Below are positions 25,286 through 33,973 of a DNA stretch of 64,000 nt, one piece after another; position 1 is the first letter of the stretch; each line of letters begins with the position of its first letter. Under the pieces are notes generated by a model, which did not search any database, was not told the origin of the DNA, and worked only from the letters and a program-made list of their open reading frames with translations. The DNA lies in the NCBI RefSeq assembly GCF_024807225.1, contig NZ_JANUCO010000001.1, positions 434,001 to 498,000 on the forward strand. The letters are read 5' to 3'. Origin of the DNA: Chryseobacterium ginsenosidimutans. GTDB taxonomy: Bacteria > Bacteroidota > Bacteroidia > Flavobacteriales > Weeksellaceae. Both the position numbers and the translations under genes were made by a program.

Positions 25286-27277
25286 TTAATTCTGCAGAGA
25301 CAAATAAATTCTCTGATTTTTACTGATTGTAGTGCCTTCCAGCGGGAATTGTTCTGTGATTCTTCCAACTCCTTTGAAATCGACACGATAGCCTAAATTT
25401 TCCAATTGCGGGATCACGTTTTTACCGATTAATCCAACCACGCTTGGCATTTGTTTATTATTAACTGCTACTTTCACATTGGGTTCAACCATTTTGTTTA
25501 GGTTTACCTTTCGGTCGACAAGCATTTCTTTTTCAACGTTTTGCGGGGTTTTCAGGAATGTTTTTCCTGCAATTTCCTTAAACACCGGTGCTGAAACGGT
25601 TGCTCCGTAAAACCCTTTTGCCGTATTGGGCTCACTGATCATCACGTAACACGTATATTTCGGATTATCAGCCGGATAAAAACCTGCAAAAGATGCACGG
25701 TATTTCATCGGACCAGGCAACCAATATTCAAATCTTGCGGTTCCTGTTTTTCCTGCCATTTTTAAATTCGGCGTGAAAATACTTTTCCCTGTTCCTTTTT
25801 CAACGGCTTTTGTTAAAGCACTCGTCATCATTTTGATGGCCTTTTCGGAAGCCATTTTATCAACCATTACTTCGGGTTTTGCAGTGTACATTACCTTTCC
25901 GTCTTTCATTATTTTATCGATGAATAAAGGCTTCAGCATTTTACCACCATTCGCAACTCCGTTGTAGAAAGTTGTTAATTGTAACAAATTGATATTCGTT
26001 GAATATCCGTATGCAATGGATGCTAATGTTGCGGCGTTCCATCTTTTGTTTTCGGGAGTTACAATTCTTGGTTTTGTGATTCCCGGAAGTTCGAGATCCA
26101 TTTTGTCGAATAGTTTCCAACGTCTTAAATGATCAAGGAAAATTTGTGGCTTCTCTGCGTAATATTTTGTAATTAATTTCGCTGATCCCACGTTGCTCGA
26201 TTTTGCCAAAACATCACTGATGTCGTAAATTCCGCCACCGTGCCCGTCTGAAATTCTCTGTTTTGAATAGACCCAAACTCCGTTTCCTACATCTACCGTA
26301 GTATTTTCATCGATAAAACCGTCGTCCATCGCTGCTAACAAAGAAATTGTTTTGAAAGTAGAACCAGGTTCGATATTATCTTTTAAAGCATAATTGTATG
26401 AATCGACATAATTTCCGTCGTCATCTCTTCTTAAATTAACCAAAGCGCGAACTTTTCCCGTTGCAACTTCCATAACAACTACAGTTCCGTGTTTTGCTTC
26501 GAAATTGATAAGTTGTTTTTGAAGAGCCGAATGTGCAATATCCTGAATTCTAAGGTCTAACGTTGTGTAAACATCTTCACCATCAGTTGGTTCCTGAACT
26601 TTCCAGAAATCGATTGGCTTCCATTGAGAAGAATTAATTCTTTGTTCTAATCTTTTTCCGTCGGTTCCTTTTAAATATTTTGAAAAAGCACCTTCCAATC
26701 CTGCTTTATGCTCGCCATCATCCATTCCGATGGTTCCGGCTCCGATTTCTGAAGTTGCCAATTCTCTTTTGTAGTTTCTGTCTACAATGAAACCGCCTTT
26801 ATTTTTACCTCTTCTAAAGATCGGGAATTGTCTGATTCTGTCGTATTGATCAAAATCCAATCCTCTCGCCAAAGTGTAGTATTGGTTTTTTTTACTTCTT
26901 TGTTCGTCAAACTTTTTTCTGAATTCACTTCTCGGTTTTCCGAACATTTTGCTTAAAGAATCTGTTAAAGCACCAATGTTGTTGGTGTAAATGGTATCCT
27001 TCATTGTTTTAAAATCAAGAAAGATATCATAACGCATCACCGTTGTTGCCAAAATAGAACCGTCTGAAGCAAATAAATTTCCACGGGCGGCTTTAAGAGT
27101 TGCTGTACGATAATTTTTGTTAATATAATCGTCTTTGATCTCCTGAACATTGGTGTTTTGAAGAATCACAATTCTCGCCAGGAACAGTACAAATACGCAC
27201 AAAGCCACCACTGCGAAGAGGTAGCCCCACCTTAACGTATTCTTACGTTTGTTGTCGTATTCACTTGGCTTTTGCAT
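25286..27277 (-). CDS. ftsI: Penicillin-binding protein, FtsI/PBP3 transpeptidase with one PASTA domain
   Basis: This 663-residue class B PBP is the septal transpeptidase. One TM helix (YLFAVVALCVFVLFLARIVI, about residues 20-39) is followed by the dimerisation domain and the transpeptidase domain with EPGSTFKT (SxxK, about residue 305), AKSSNVG (SxN) and AGKTGTARF (KTG, about residue 515). The C-terminus is a PASTA domain (MPSVVGLIGKNVIPQLENLG), which E. coli FtsI lacks but many Bacteroidota and Gram-positives have. Its start overlaps the ftsL end by 17 bases. Confidence 0.95.
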   Translation of the reverse strand: MQKPSEYDNKRKNTLRWGYLFAVVALCVFVLFLARIVILQNTNVQEIKDDYINKNYRTATLKAARGNLFASDGSILATTVMRYDIFLDFKTMKDTIYTNNIGALTDSLSKMFGKPRSEFRKKFDEQRSKKNQYYTLARGLDFDQYDRIRQFPIFRRGKNKGGFIVDRNYKRELATSEIGAGTIGMDDGEHKAGLEGAFSKYLKGTDGKRLEQRINSSQWKPIDFWKVQEPTDGEDVYTTLDLRIQDIAHSALQKQLINFEAKHGTVVVMEVATGKVRALVNLRRDDDGNYVDSYNYALKDNIEPGSTFKTISLLAAMDDGFIDENTTVDVGNGVWVYSKQRISDGHGGGIYDISDVLAKSSNVGSAKLITKYYAEKPQIFLDHLRRWKLFDKMDLELPGITKPRIVTPENKRWNAATLASIAYGYSTNINLLQLTTFYNGVANGGKMLKPLFIDKIMKDGKVMYTAKPEVMVDKMASEKAIKMMTSALTKAVEKGTGKSIFTPNLKMAGKTGTARFEYWLPGPMKYRASFAGFYPADNPKYTCYVMISEPNTAKGFYGATVSAPVFKEIAGKTFLKTPQNVEKEMLVDRKVNLNKMVEPNVKVAVNNKQMPSVVGLIGKNVIPQLENLGYRVDFKGVGRITEQFPLEGTTISKNQRIYLSLQN

Positions 27278-27629
27278 CTGTATTGTCCAGTTTTATTAGC
27301 AATTTATGAGGATGATTTTCCAAGGTCATTAAAGAGTCCTTGGCAACTTCTTTCCCCAATTCTGATTCCATTTTTACTTTGATAAGCTTACTTTGGGCGT
27401 AAGCGTTTCTCGATTTGTATTCTTCTGTTTGTTCTTTTAAAGCATTAACAATTTTAATTTTCTTATTGACGAGATGATTGCTGTAAATCATCGCCATCAT
27501 TAGGATAAACAACAATAAAAAATACTTGTAATGTACTTTTATCTCATCACGGTTCAGGAAATTTCCTTTTATAATATCTATAAAAGTTAATCTCTTCTGA
27601 GGGCGATTTGTTGTTGTTCTTTTTGCCAC
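27261..27629 (-). CDS. ftsL: FtsL-like cell division protein
   Basis: This 122-residue bitopic protein has a basic cytoplasmic N-terminus, one TM helix (YKYFLLLFILMMAMIYSNHL, about residues 35-54) and a heptad-like coiled-coil (IKIVNALKEQTEEYKSRNAYAQSKL). Size, topology and place between rsmH and ftsI fit the Bacteroidota FtsL family. FtsL pairs with FtsB and bridges FtsQ to FtsWI. It overlaps ftsI by 17 bases, a sign of translational coupling. Confidence 0.88.
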   Translation of the reverse strand: MAKRTTTNRPQKRLTFIDIIKGNFLNRDEIKVHYKYFLLLFILMMAMIYSNHLVNKKIKIVNALKEQTEEYKSRNAYAQSKLIKVKMESELGKEVAKDSLMTLENHPHKLLIKLDNTDAKAK

Positions 27630-27635
27630 CTTATT

Positions 27636-27699
27636 TATTAGTAATAGATAATTAGTAATGTGTAATATTTAAAATTACTTATTACCCATTGCTCATTAT
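27636..27699. repeat. AATTAGTAATG-type intergenic repeat between rsmH and ftsL
   Basis: TAGTAATAGATAATTAGTAA and its inverted relative TTACTTATTACCCATTGC face each other across a short AT loop. The element fills the gap and is of the same low-complexity class as those at 10820 and 12826. Confidence 0.4.
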
Positions 27700-28593
27700 T
27701 TATATTTTTATTCCTGTTCTCATTTTAGCACTTCTGGCTCTGGAGTTTTCTTCGATTTCCTTATCGTCGGGAATAATCGCTTTGCTCTTTACCAATTCAA
27801 ATGCTTTTTGATAATTTCCGTAAATGTCTCTTTGCGGTTCACCTTCAAACATTCCGTTTTTCAAAAATCTTTTTACCAATCTGTCTTCCAGAGAATGATA
27901 AGAAATTACGACCAATCTTCCTTCCGGTTTTAAAACATTGTAAGCCTGAACAAGCATTTCTTTTAAAACTTCGAGTTCCTGGTTTACTTCAATTCTTATC
28001 GCCTGAAAAAGCTGTGCATAAAACTTATTGATCTTATGCGGCGGAAGAAAATTGAATAATTTTTTCAGATCTTCCGTCGTATTGATGGCTTTAATTTTTC
28101 TGTGGTGAACAATATCTCTGGCTAATTTTCTCGATTCTCTGAGTTCACCGTAATAATAAAAAATATTTGCAAGCTGCTCTTCCTCATAATCATTGATGAC
28201 TCTTTTGGCATCAAGACCCTGCATTACGTTCATTCTCATATCGAGAGGAGCGTTGCTTCTGGTAGAAAAACCTCTTTCTGCTTCGTCAAACTGATGAGAA
28301 GAAACTCCTAAATCTGCCAAAACGCCATCCACTTTCGGAACTCCGTACATCAACAAAGAGTTTTCCAGAAATCTGAAATTTTGATTAATTAATGTAAATC
28401 TTGAATCATCAATTGTATTTTTAAGAGCATCTAAGTCCTGATCGAAACCGAACAGTTTTCCTTTGTCGGAAAGTCTGCTCAATATTTCTTTTGAATGACC
28501 TCCGCCACCAAAAGTACAGTCTACATATGTTCCATCCGGATTCGTTACCAAATCATCAACACTTTGTTTCAGCAAAACGGGGTTATGATACAT
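27700..28593 (-). CDS. rsmH: 16S rRNA (cytosine(1402)-N(4))-methyltransferase RsmH
   Basis: This 297-residue SAM-dependent methyltransferase, formerly MraW, modifies C1402 of 16S rRNA in the P site. It has YHNPVLLKQSVDDL, the SAM motif YVDCTFGGGGHSKEIL (about residues 24-39), DGVLADLGVSSHQFDEAERGFS, LDMRM and YHSLEDRLVKRF, with the usual C-terminal NSRARSAKMR. It is the second gene of the dcw cluster. Confidence 0.97.
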   Translation of the reverse strand: MYHNPVLLKQSVDDLVTNPDGTYVDCTFGGGGHSKEILSRLSDKGKLFGFDQDLDALKNTIDDSRFTLINQNFRFLENSLLMYGVPKVDGVLADLGVSSHQFDEAERGFSTRSNAPLDMRMNVMQGLDAKRVINDYEEEQLANIFYYYGELRESRKLARDIVHHRKIKAINTTEDLKKLFNFLPPHKINKFYAQLFQAIRIEVNQELEVLKEMLVQAYNVLKPEGRLVVISYHSLEDRLVKRFLKNGMFEGEPQRDIYGNYQKAFELVKSKAIIPDDKEIEENSRARSAKMRTGIKI

Positions 28594-28638
28594 GTCTAAG
28601 TTGTGTTTTTTTACGCCTTTTTTTAATAATCAGCGTGG

Positions 28639-29097
28639 TTATTCTTCATCGAAGGCTCCCATTACATCTTCGGCAAGGCTCGCAAAATCAACTTCATTGG
28701 TAGAAATTACTTTCTCATAAGCTTCTTTATCCCAGATTTCGAATAATTCTCCTGCACTTGTAATCACAATATCTTTTTGAAGACTTGCGAAAACAGTGAG
28801 ATCTTTTGAAATCTGTAATCTTCCTGCGTTATCCAGTTCTACAGTTTTTACTCCTGCCGTAAACATTCTAATGAAATCAGCATTCTTTTTAATGAATCTG
28901 TTTAGTTTATTAATTTTGCCCATCACTTTATCCCATGCATTCATAGGATAAACTTCCAGACAAGGTTGGAACACAGATCTTTTGACTACAAATGCCTTGT
29001 CTTCGAAGTCTTCCATCTGTTTGATAAGAGATGAAGGTACTTTTAAACGGCCTTTGTCGTCAATTTTACACTCATATGTTCCAATGAAACTTTTCAT
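28639..29097 (-). CDS. mraZ: Transcriptional regulator MraZ
   Basis: MraZ is the AbrB-like DNA-binding protein that controls the dcw operon. The 152 residues contain two SpoVT/AbrB-type repeats: FIGTYECKIDDKGRLKVPSS (residues about 3-22) and VKTVELDNAGRLQISKDL (second half), each with the DxxGRxxxP/S signature. The ATG at 29097 is chosen because it starts MKSFIGTYE; the open frame upstream runs through the promoter. Three TGGGA-type repeats just upstream are its likely own operator. Confidence 0.95.
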   Translation of the reverse strand: MKSFIGTYECKIDDKGRLKVPSSLIKQMEDFEDKAFVVKRSVFQPCLEVYPMNAWDKVMGKINKLNRFIKKNADFIRMFTAGVKTVELDNAGRLQISKDLTVFASLQKDIVITSAGELFEIWDKEAYEKVISTNEVDFASLAEDVMGAFDEE

Positions 29098-29103
29098 TTG
29101 GAG

Positions 29104-29111
29104 CAAATTTA
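29104..29111 (-). promoter_or_regulatory. -7 promoter box (TAAATTTG) of the dcw operon
   Basis: TAAATTTG on the minus strand fits TAnnTTTG and ends 6 bases before the mraZ ATG, so the transcript may be leaderless. The MraZ repeats lie 10-34 bases further upstream and cover the -33 region. Confidence 0.5.
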
Positions 29112-29120
29112 TATAATAAT

Positions 29121-29145
29121 TTCCAAAATTTCCCACTTTTTCCCA
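29121..29145 (-). promoter_or_regulatory. MraZ operator: three direct repeats at 10-bp spacing
   Basis: On the minus strand the order is TGGGA (29145-29141), five bases, TGGGA (29135-29131), five bases, TGGAA (29125-29121). TGGGN repeats spaced by 5 bases are the known MraZ box of E. coli and mycoplasmas. The third unit is degenerate. The position over the -33 region suggests repression by occlusion. Confidence 0.8.
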
Positions 29146-29369
29146 CTTTTTGACTCAATGTTAATAAGTTTTATTAAAGATTGAGATTTTGCTATGTAAG
29201 TATTTGATATTTCGCTGTTTGAAAAAGGTATTATTTGCGCCATAATAAAGAGATTTTCAAAAAAAAAGTTAAATAATAGGTTATTATATTATTTTTATTT
29301 TAAATTAGGGTAATCAAAATATTTTTGAGGTTTAATTTGTATTTTTGCAAGGCTTTATTAAGGCATCTT

Positions 29370-30131
29370 ATGATATTTAGTACAAAAAAAGAAAAGAAAT
29401 ATACTTTTGTTGAGGCGGGAGAAGGACATCCATTGGTGCTGTTGCACGGTTTAATGGGTGGGTTGAGTAATTTCGATAAGATGGTAGATTTTTTTTCAGA
29501 CCGAGGTTTCAAAGTATATGTTCCTCAGTTGCCGATCTACGATTTGCCGGTACTCAATACGAATCTTACCACGATCGCAAAATATATTGTCAAGTTTATA
29601 GAAAGTAATATTTCCGGACCTGTTACTATTGTAGGAAACTCAATGGGAGGTCACATCGGTCTTATTTTAACCTTGGCAAGACCCGATTTGGTTAAGAATC
29701 TTGTTCTTACGGGAAGTTCAGGTTTGTATGAAAGAACTTTCGGGGATAGTTTTCCGAGAAAGAACGACCGTTCCTACATAAGAAAGAAAACGGAAGAGGT
29801 TTTTTATGATCCGTCTGTGGCAACCGAAGATTTGGTAGATGAAGTTTTTGGCGTGGTGAATGACAGGATGAAAGGCATCAAAACCGTGATGTTGGCGAGA
29901 AGCGCAATTAAACACAATATGCTGAACGATCTCCCTAAAATTTTGACACCAACGTGTCTGATCTGGGGAAAACAGGATAATGTAACACCTCCTGAAGTTG
30001 CAGAAGACATGCACAAATTTATCCCGAATTCAGAGCTTTTCTGGATTGATAAATGCGGACATGCAGCGATGATGGAAAAACCAGACGAGTTCAACGAAAT
30101 TCTCTACAGCTGGGTAAAAGATAAAGTTTAA
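29370..30131 (+). CDS. Alpha/beta hydrolase
   Basis: The product is 253 residues from the ATG at 29370 (MIFSTKKEKKYTF). An in-frame ATG upstream at 29325 would only add residues encoded over the promoter. It has the alpha/beta-hydrolase fold: HGLMGGLSNFD (oxyanion HG), VGNSMGGH (nucleophile elbow GxSxG, Ser at about residue 92), IWGKQDNVTPP (acid Asp) and DKCGHAAMMEKPDEF (catalytic His). The substrate is unknown; esterase, lipase or C-C hydrolase are all possible. It is divergent from mraZ and ends in a terminator. Confidence 0.85.
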   Translation: MIFSTKKEKKYTFVEAGEGHPLVLLHGLMGGLSNFDKMVDFFSDRGFKVYVPQLPIYDLPVLNTNLTTIAKYIVKFIESNISGPVTIVGNSMGGHIGLILTLARPDLVKNLVLTGSSGLYERTFGDSFPRKNDRSYIRKKTEEVFYDPSVATEDLVDEVFGVVNDRMKGIKTVMLARSAIKHNMLNDLPKILTPTCLIWGKQDNVTPPEVAEDMHKFIPNSELFWIDKCGHAAMMEKPDEFNEILYSWVKDKV

Positions 30132-30143
30132 AAATAAAATATA

Positions 30144-30180
30144 AATAAACCATTAGGAGCTTTCTTAATGGTTTATTTTT
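30144..30180 (+). terminator. Rho-independent terminator after the hydrolase gene
   Basis: The perfect 12-bp arms AATAAACCATTA and TAATGGTTTATT with a 10-base loop are followed by TTT. Confidence 0.85.
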
Positions 30181-30199
30181 CTAAAAAAGAATCTAGAAA

Positions 30200-30823
30200 A
30201 TGGTTATTAAAACAGCAACATTTGTAAAAAGCAGCGGAAAATGGCAGGAATGTCCCGAACCTGATATGGCAGAATATGCTTTTATCGGAAGATCTAATGT
30301 TGGAAAATCGTCGTTGATTAATGCAATGATGAATCATAAAGATTTGGCCAAAACTTCCGGAACTCCGGGGAAAACTCAACTTATTAATCATTTTTTAGTT
30401 AATGAAAGTTGGTATTTGACCGATTTGCCGGGTTACGGATATGCAAAGGTTTCGAAGTCGATCAGAAAAGATTTTGAAAAGCTGATCACCAATTATATTT
30501 TAAACAGAAAAAATTTAGTTAATCTTTTTGTGTTGGTAGACTCGAGACATACGCCGCAGCAAATTGACCTTGAATTTATCCAATGGTGTGGTGAAAGTGG
30601 AGTGCCGTTTTCAATTGTTTTCACAAAAGTTGACAAGCTGAAACCGAATATTGCGATTAAAAACGTAGAAAATTATAAAGCTGAGCTTCACAAAACTTGG
30701 GAAGACCTACCGGAAATCTATGTGACCTCAGCGGAAAAGAAAACTGGTGGAGACGAAATTCTGAATTTCATTCAGAAAACAAACGAGTTTTTAATCAATA
30801 ATCACGTGAATTTCAATGAGTAA
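30200..30823 (+). CDS. engB: Ribosome biogenesis GTP-binding protein YihA/YsxC (EngB)
   Basis: This 207-residue TrmE-Era-EngA-type GTPase acts in 50S subunit assembly. It has G1 GRSNVGKSSLINAM (about residues 32-45), the G2 region KTSGTPGKTQLINHF, G3 DLPGYGYAKV, G4 FTKVDKL and G5-like TSAEKKTG. It is a near-universal essential gene of normal length. The last 8 bases overlap the GNAT gene. Confidence 0.95.
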   Translation: MVIKTATFVKSSGKWQECPEPDMAEYAFIGRSNVGKSSLINAMMNHKDLAKTSGTPGKTQLINHFLVNESWYLTDLPGYGYAKVSKSIRKDFEKLITNYILNRKNLVNLFVLVDSRHTPQQIDLEFIQWCGESGVPFSIVFTKVDKLKPNIAIKNVENYKAELHKTWEDLPEIYVTSAEKKTGGDEILNFIQKTNEFLINNHVNFNE

Positions 30824-31265
30824 TATTATTTGGAAAATCAAAACTTTCGAAGAATTTACTGTTCCTGAATTATATGCGGTTTTAAAAGCGAGAATCGATG
30901 TTTTTGTGATCGAACAAAACTGTCCTTATCCGGATCTAGATAATTATGATCAGAAAGCCATTCATATTTGGGCGGAAGAAAATGGAGATGTTTTGGCTTA
31001 CTGTAGAGTTTTTGATAAAGGAATAAAGTACGATGAAACTTCATTAGGAAGAGTGTTAACAACAGAAAAAGCGAGAGGAAAAAGTCTCGGAAAACTGTTG
31101 ATAAAATACGCTGTTGAAACCATCGAAAACCGTTTCCACACTTCTGAAATCAGAATTTCTGCACAGGATTATCTATTGAAATTCTATTCAGATTTTGGAT
31201 TTGTAGATACAGGAAAAAAATATTTGGAAGACGACATTCCGCACACGGAGATGTTTAGAAAATAA
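30816..31265 (+). CDS. GNAT family N-acetyltransferase, ElaA-like
   Basis: This 149-residue acetyltransferase has TFEEFTVPELYAVLKARIDVFVIEQNCPYPDLDNYDQ at the N-terminus, typical of ElaA, and the acetyl-CoA loop GRVLTTEKARGKSLGKLLI (Q/RxxGxG/A-like). ISAQDYLLKFYSDFGF is also typical. The acceptor is unknown. It overlaps engB by 8 bases and is closed by a terminator. Confidence 0.9.
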   Translation: MSNIIWKIKTFEEFTVPELYAVLKARIDVFVIEQNCPYPDLDNYDQKAIHIWAEENGDVLAYCRVFDKGIKYDETSLGRVLTTEKARGKSLGKLLIKYAVETIENRFHTSEIRISAQDYLLKFYSDFGFVDTGKKYLEDDIPHTEMFRK

Positions 31266-31267
31266 AG

Positions 31268-31298
31268 AAAAGCGAGGAAATTATTCTTCGCTTTTTTT
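31268..31298. terminator. Terminator between the GNAT gene and the vWA-like gene
   Basis: The arms AAAAGCGA and TCGCTTTT are followed by TTT on the plus strand. It serves the GNAT gene and possibly the convergent gene. Confidence 0.75.
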
Positions 31299-31323
31299 GA
31301 TAAGTAAAATATATAGAGTGTTT

Positions 31324-32214
31324 TTATTTTCCGGAAATAGCTTTTAAAATAATAGGTTCAAGATTCGATGGGAGATCAGCCGATTTTATCTGATAATTCT
31401 TGATTTTCATTTCTTTGAACCAGTTTTCCCAGTATTCTTTGATGACATCACCTTCGAACGGATTTCCTTTCACCGGATTGATGCCCAAAACAATAACTTC
31501 TAGGTTGTCTAAATCATCATTAGCTTTAATAAAACCTAGACCTTTATCCTGAATTTTTGCTTTAAAATCTGAAGTATTCAGTTTTAATGATTTTACTAAT
31601 TCCGGAGTCAGATATGAAGTCATTTTGCCTTCAGAAAACTTGGAGTCTTTATGATAAATATAGCCGTCTGTTAAAATGAAAAGGATATTTCGATGATTAT
31701 CTTTAACACAATAATCTTTCACTTTGTTTTTAAAGAATTCCCAAATGTCGGAACCAACATATTGCTTGTCTTTTATGGCAGACTGATAAATTTGCAATGG
31801 TAAAGACGAGTATTTTTTATCGACGAGATTAATATTGTCTTTTGTTGTGTTTCTATCAAAAGAGACTTTCAATTCTTTTGTCAGTTCATTCATTTTCGGA
31901 TCGGAAGGTTCCGGATTGAAGAAAACCTGCATCTGATCATTCAACTGAATTACTCTTTTGGTTTTAATGTGGTCTAAAAACCCTTTGTCTATGGCTTTGA
32001 TATATTCCACATCACGCTGGAAATATTCCATTGTCGGGTTCGGATTTTTTTCGGGATCAATTCTATCGGAAAGATCGATCAGAACACTTACATTTAAATT
32101 TTTAAGATGAGCAGTATTGCTGACAGAAGCCGAAACTCCCTGAACCTGTTCTTTAGGTTTTCCACACTGAATAAAAAGTGCGGAAGAGAGTAAGAAATAC
32201 ATTATTTTTTTCAT
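31324..32214 (-). CDS. Lipoprotein with a von Willebrand A-like fold
   Basis: This 296-residue protein has a signal peptide and lipobox (LSSALFIQCGK). After about residue 40, LNVSVLIDLSDRIDP has a MIDAS-like Asp-x-Ser, and NILFILTDGYIYHKD (about residue 180) matches the vWA beta-strand with TDG. EVIVLGINPVKG follows. vWA domains bind metal and protein partners. It is the last gene of a run with a coiled-coil membrane protein and a TerB-like protein, a combination seen in stress-linked ter-type modules. The function is unknown. Confidence 0.7.
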   Translation of the reverse strand: MKKIMYFLLSSALFIQCGKPKEQVQGVSASVSNTAHLKNLNVSVLIDLSDRIDPEKNPNPTMEYFQRDVEYIKAIDKGFLDHIKTKRVIQLNDQMQVFFNPEPSDPKMNELTKELKVSFDRNTTKDNINLVDKKYSSLPLQIYQSAIKDKQYVGSDIWEFFKNKVKDYCVKDNHRNILFILTDGYIYHKDSKFSEGKMTSYLTPELVKSLKLNTSDFKAKIQDKGLGFIKANDDLDNLEVIVLGINPVKGNPFEGDVIKEYWENWFKEMKIKNYQIKSADLPSNLEPIILKAISGK

Positions 32215-32222
32215 AACAGTTT

Positions 32223-33554
32223 TTATAAAATTGACATGTAAACAGTGTTCTGGCTATCGGAGCTTGCTCCAACTTTCTTGAGATTGGCGTTGTATCTTTC
32301 CATACATTCTTCGACTAGTTTCTGAGAGTGAATTCTTTCATTAATATTCGTAATCCAGCCTTGCATGTATTCTGAAGCGTACAATTTGTAATCTTTTGTG
32401 GGGATAATAGTACCATCAATAATATTCTGAAGCTCCTCGATTCTGCCTTTTGCTTTAGCAATCATTTCTTTGATGCCTCCGATAGCTGTACGAACCTCTT
32501 CTTTGTGTTTCTCATGATCTCCGATTTTTTCCTGATAAACCAAGATGTCTTGCTGCCTTTTTGTTTGCTCGTGTTTGATCTTATCTTTTTCTTTATGCTC
32601 CTTCATAACAAAATCAAAAACAAGTCCCCAAATAATGTAAACAATAAACCCGGCGAAAATAATTCCCCAAAACTGATTTTTTGTAAAAGCTATTGAAAGA
32701 TCGAAAGGAGAGGAGTTGAAGGTTTTGTTTAATTCATATAATTTAGATTCAATTTCGTAGGCTAAAATCGCATCAAAAACGAATGTTATTATGAAAAGTA
32801 AGGCGACTTTGGAATAATTGACGAAACTTTTGTTCTCACCAAACATATGGATCAAATATCCCAATCCTAAAAAGACAAACGGGATCAATGTCACAAAAGC
32901 ACCTTCCAAAGGACCTTCGTCCCACGCTTTATTGAAAGCCTGTGCATCCAAAACATTCTGAATGATGTTTCCGGTAGTGTCAAAATTTTTGAAGAATGCC
33001 GAATAAGAAGTAGAAATGTAAAAAGTGAAAAGGTATAAACTGATCGGAATCAAAATAATTAATCCAATCCAAAACTTTGTAGAAGCTCCTTTTGTGGCTT
33101 TAACATTATAAGTTTCGGGATTTCTTGGAAGATCGTTAATCTCGAATTTTATCTTTTCAATTTTATCCTGAACAGCTTCAATATCTTCACCAATATTTTT
33201 TAATTGATCTTCTTTATTGTCAAGAGAAACAGTGAGTCCTTTGATCTCGGTTTCCTTGTTTTTCTGCTCGTTGAGGTAAGGTTCTTTTAATTTTTTCTGT
33301 TTTTCGACAAGTTCTTTTTCTTCATTTTGAAATTTAGAATAGATTGCATCCAGACAGATGGATAAGGCGGTGTGATTTCCGTTGTTTCGGGTACTGTCTC
33401 TGTAGCCGTTTTCATGGTAACTTCTCTTTCTGTTTTCTTCCGTGGATTCAGAATTGGTCTCCATCTGAAATGTGACGGTATCGTCTTTCGAATCATCGAT
33501 TGGGACGGGCTTTAATCGGAATAGGTTTTTAATATTGGTTGTCATAGTATTCAT
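32223..33554 (-). CDS. Membrane protein with coiled-coils, in the TerB/vWA module
   Basis: This 443-residue protein has a polar N-terminus, a coiled-coil (about residues 70-150, EEKELVEKQKKLKEPYLNEQ), then four TM helices (FWIGLIILIPISLYLFTFYI; GAFVTLIPFVFLGLGYLIHM; VALLFIITFVFDAILAYEI; WGIIFAGFIVYIIWGLVFDF) and a second coiled-coil (about residues 325-390). No enzyme motif is visible. The form suggests a structural or sensing membrane component. It starts 6 bases after the TerB-like gene stop and precedes the vWA-like gene by 8 bases. Confidence 0.65.
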   Translation of the reverse strand: MNTMTTNIKNLFRLKPVPIDDSKDDTVTFQMETNSESTEENRKRSYHENGYRDSTRNNGNHTALSICLDAIYSKFQNEEKELVEKQKKLKEPYLNEQKNKETEIKGLTVSLDNKEDQLKNIGEDIEAVQDKIEKIKFEINDLPRNPETYNVKATKGASTKFWIGLIILIPISLYLFTFYISTSYSAFFKNFDTTGNIIQNVLDAQAFNKAWDEGPLEGAFVTLIPFVFLGLGYLIHMFGENKSFVNYSKVALLFIITFVFDAILAYEIESKLYELNKTFNSSPFDLSIAFTKNQFWGIIFAGFIVYIIWGLVFDFVMKEHKEKDKIKHEQTKRQQDILVYQEKIGDHEKHKEEVRTAIGGIKEMIAKAKGRIEELQNIIDGTIIPTKDYKLYASEYMQGWITNINERIHSQKLVEECMERYNANLKKVGASSDSQNTVYMSIL

Positions 33555-33560
33555 GGTTAA

Positions 33561-33968
33561 TTAGCTTTTTAGATCATTGAGAATATCAGTTTTTGTTTTT
33601 CCTTGCTTTACAGCTTCGATGAAATAATCTGAAATATCTTTCACGTTTTCCTCCATAAAGCCGAACATTGCGACATATTTTTTCAACGCCGAATATTCGT
33701 TTTCGGAAACAATTCCATCTGCCCAGATCATTACCGTGAGATCAAATAGATATTCTACTTTTTCTTCAATCGTTTCGGGAATTAATGATTTTGAATTGAT
33801 GGGATTTAAAAGAATTTCATCCAGTTTTTTAGGTGGAATTCCTCTTTCTTCTGCTGATTTATAAAGCATTTTAAGCTCTAAAGGACTGAAATCGTCGTCG
33901 CAGATTGCCATTTGATATAATCTTAGAAAATGAGCTTTGAGATTTTCAGGTATTTGTATGGTTTCCAT
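33561..33968 (-). CDS. TerB family tellurite resistance-like protein
   Basis: This 135-residue all-helical acidic protein has the TerB-like pattern: LRLYQMAICDDDFSPLELKMLYKSAEERGI and then LTVMIWADGIVSENEYSALKKYVAMFGF, two calcium-binding-like D-x-D/E blocks. TerB-like domains are found in stress and membrane-associated systems. It starts the tight run with the membrane and vWA-like genes and is preceded by a small membrane protein 5 bases upstream. Confidence 0.7.
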   Translation of the reverse strand: METIQIPENLKAHFLRLYQMAICDDDFSPLELKMLYKSAEERGIPPKKLDEILLNPINSKSLIPETIEEKVEYLFDLTVMIWADGIVSENEYSALKKYVAMFGFMEENVKDISDYFIEAVKQGKTKTDILNDLKS

Positions 33969-33973
33969 AGTTT

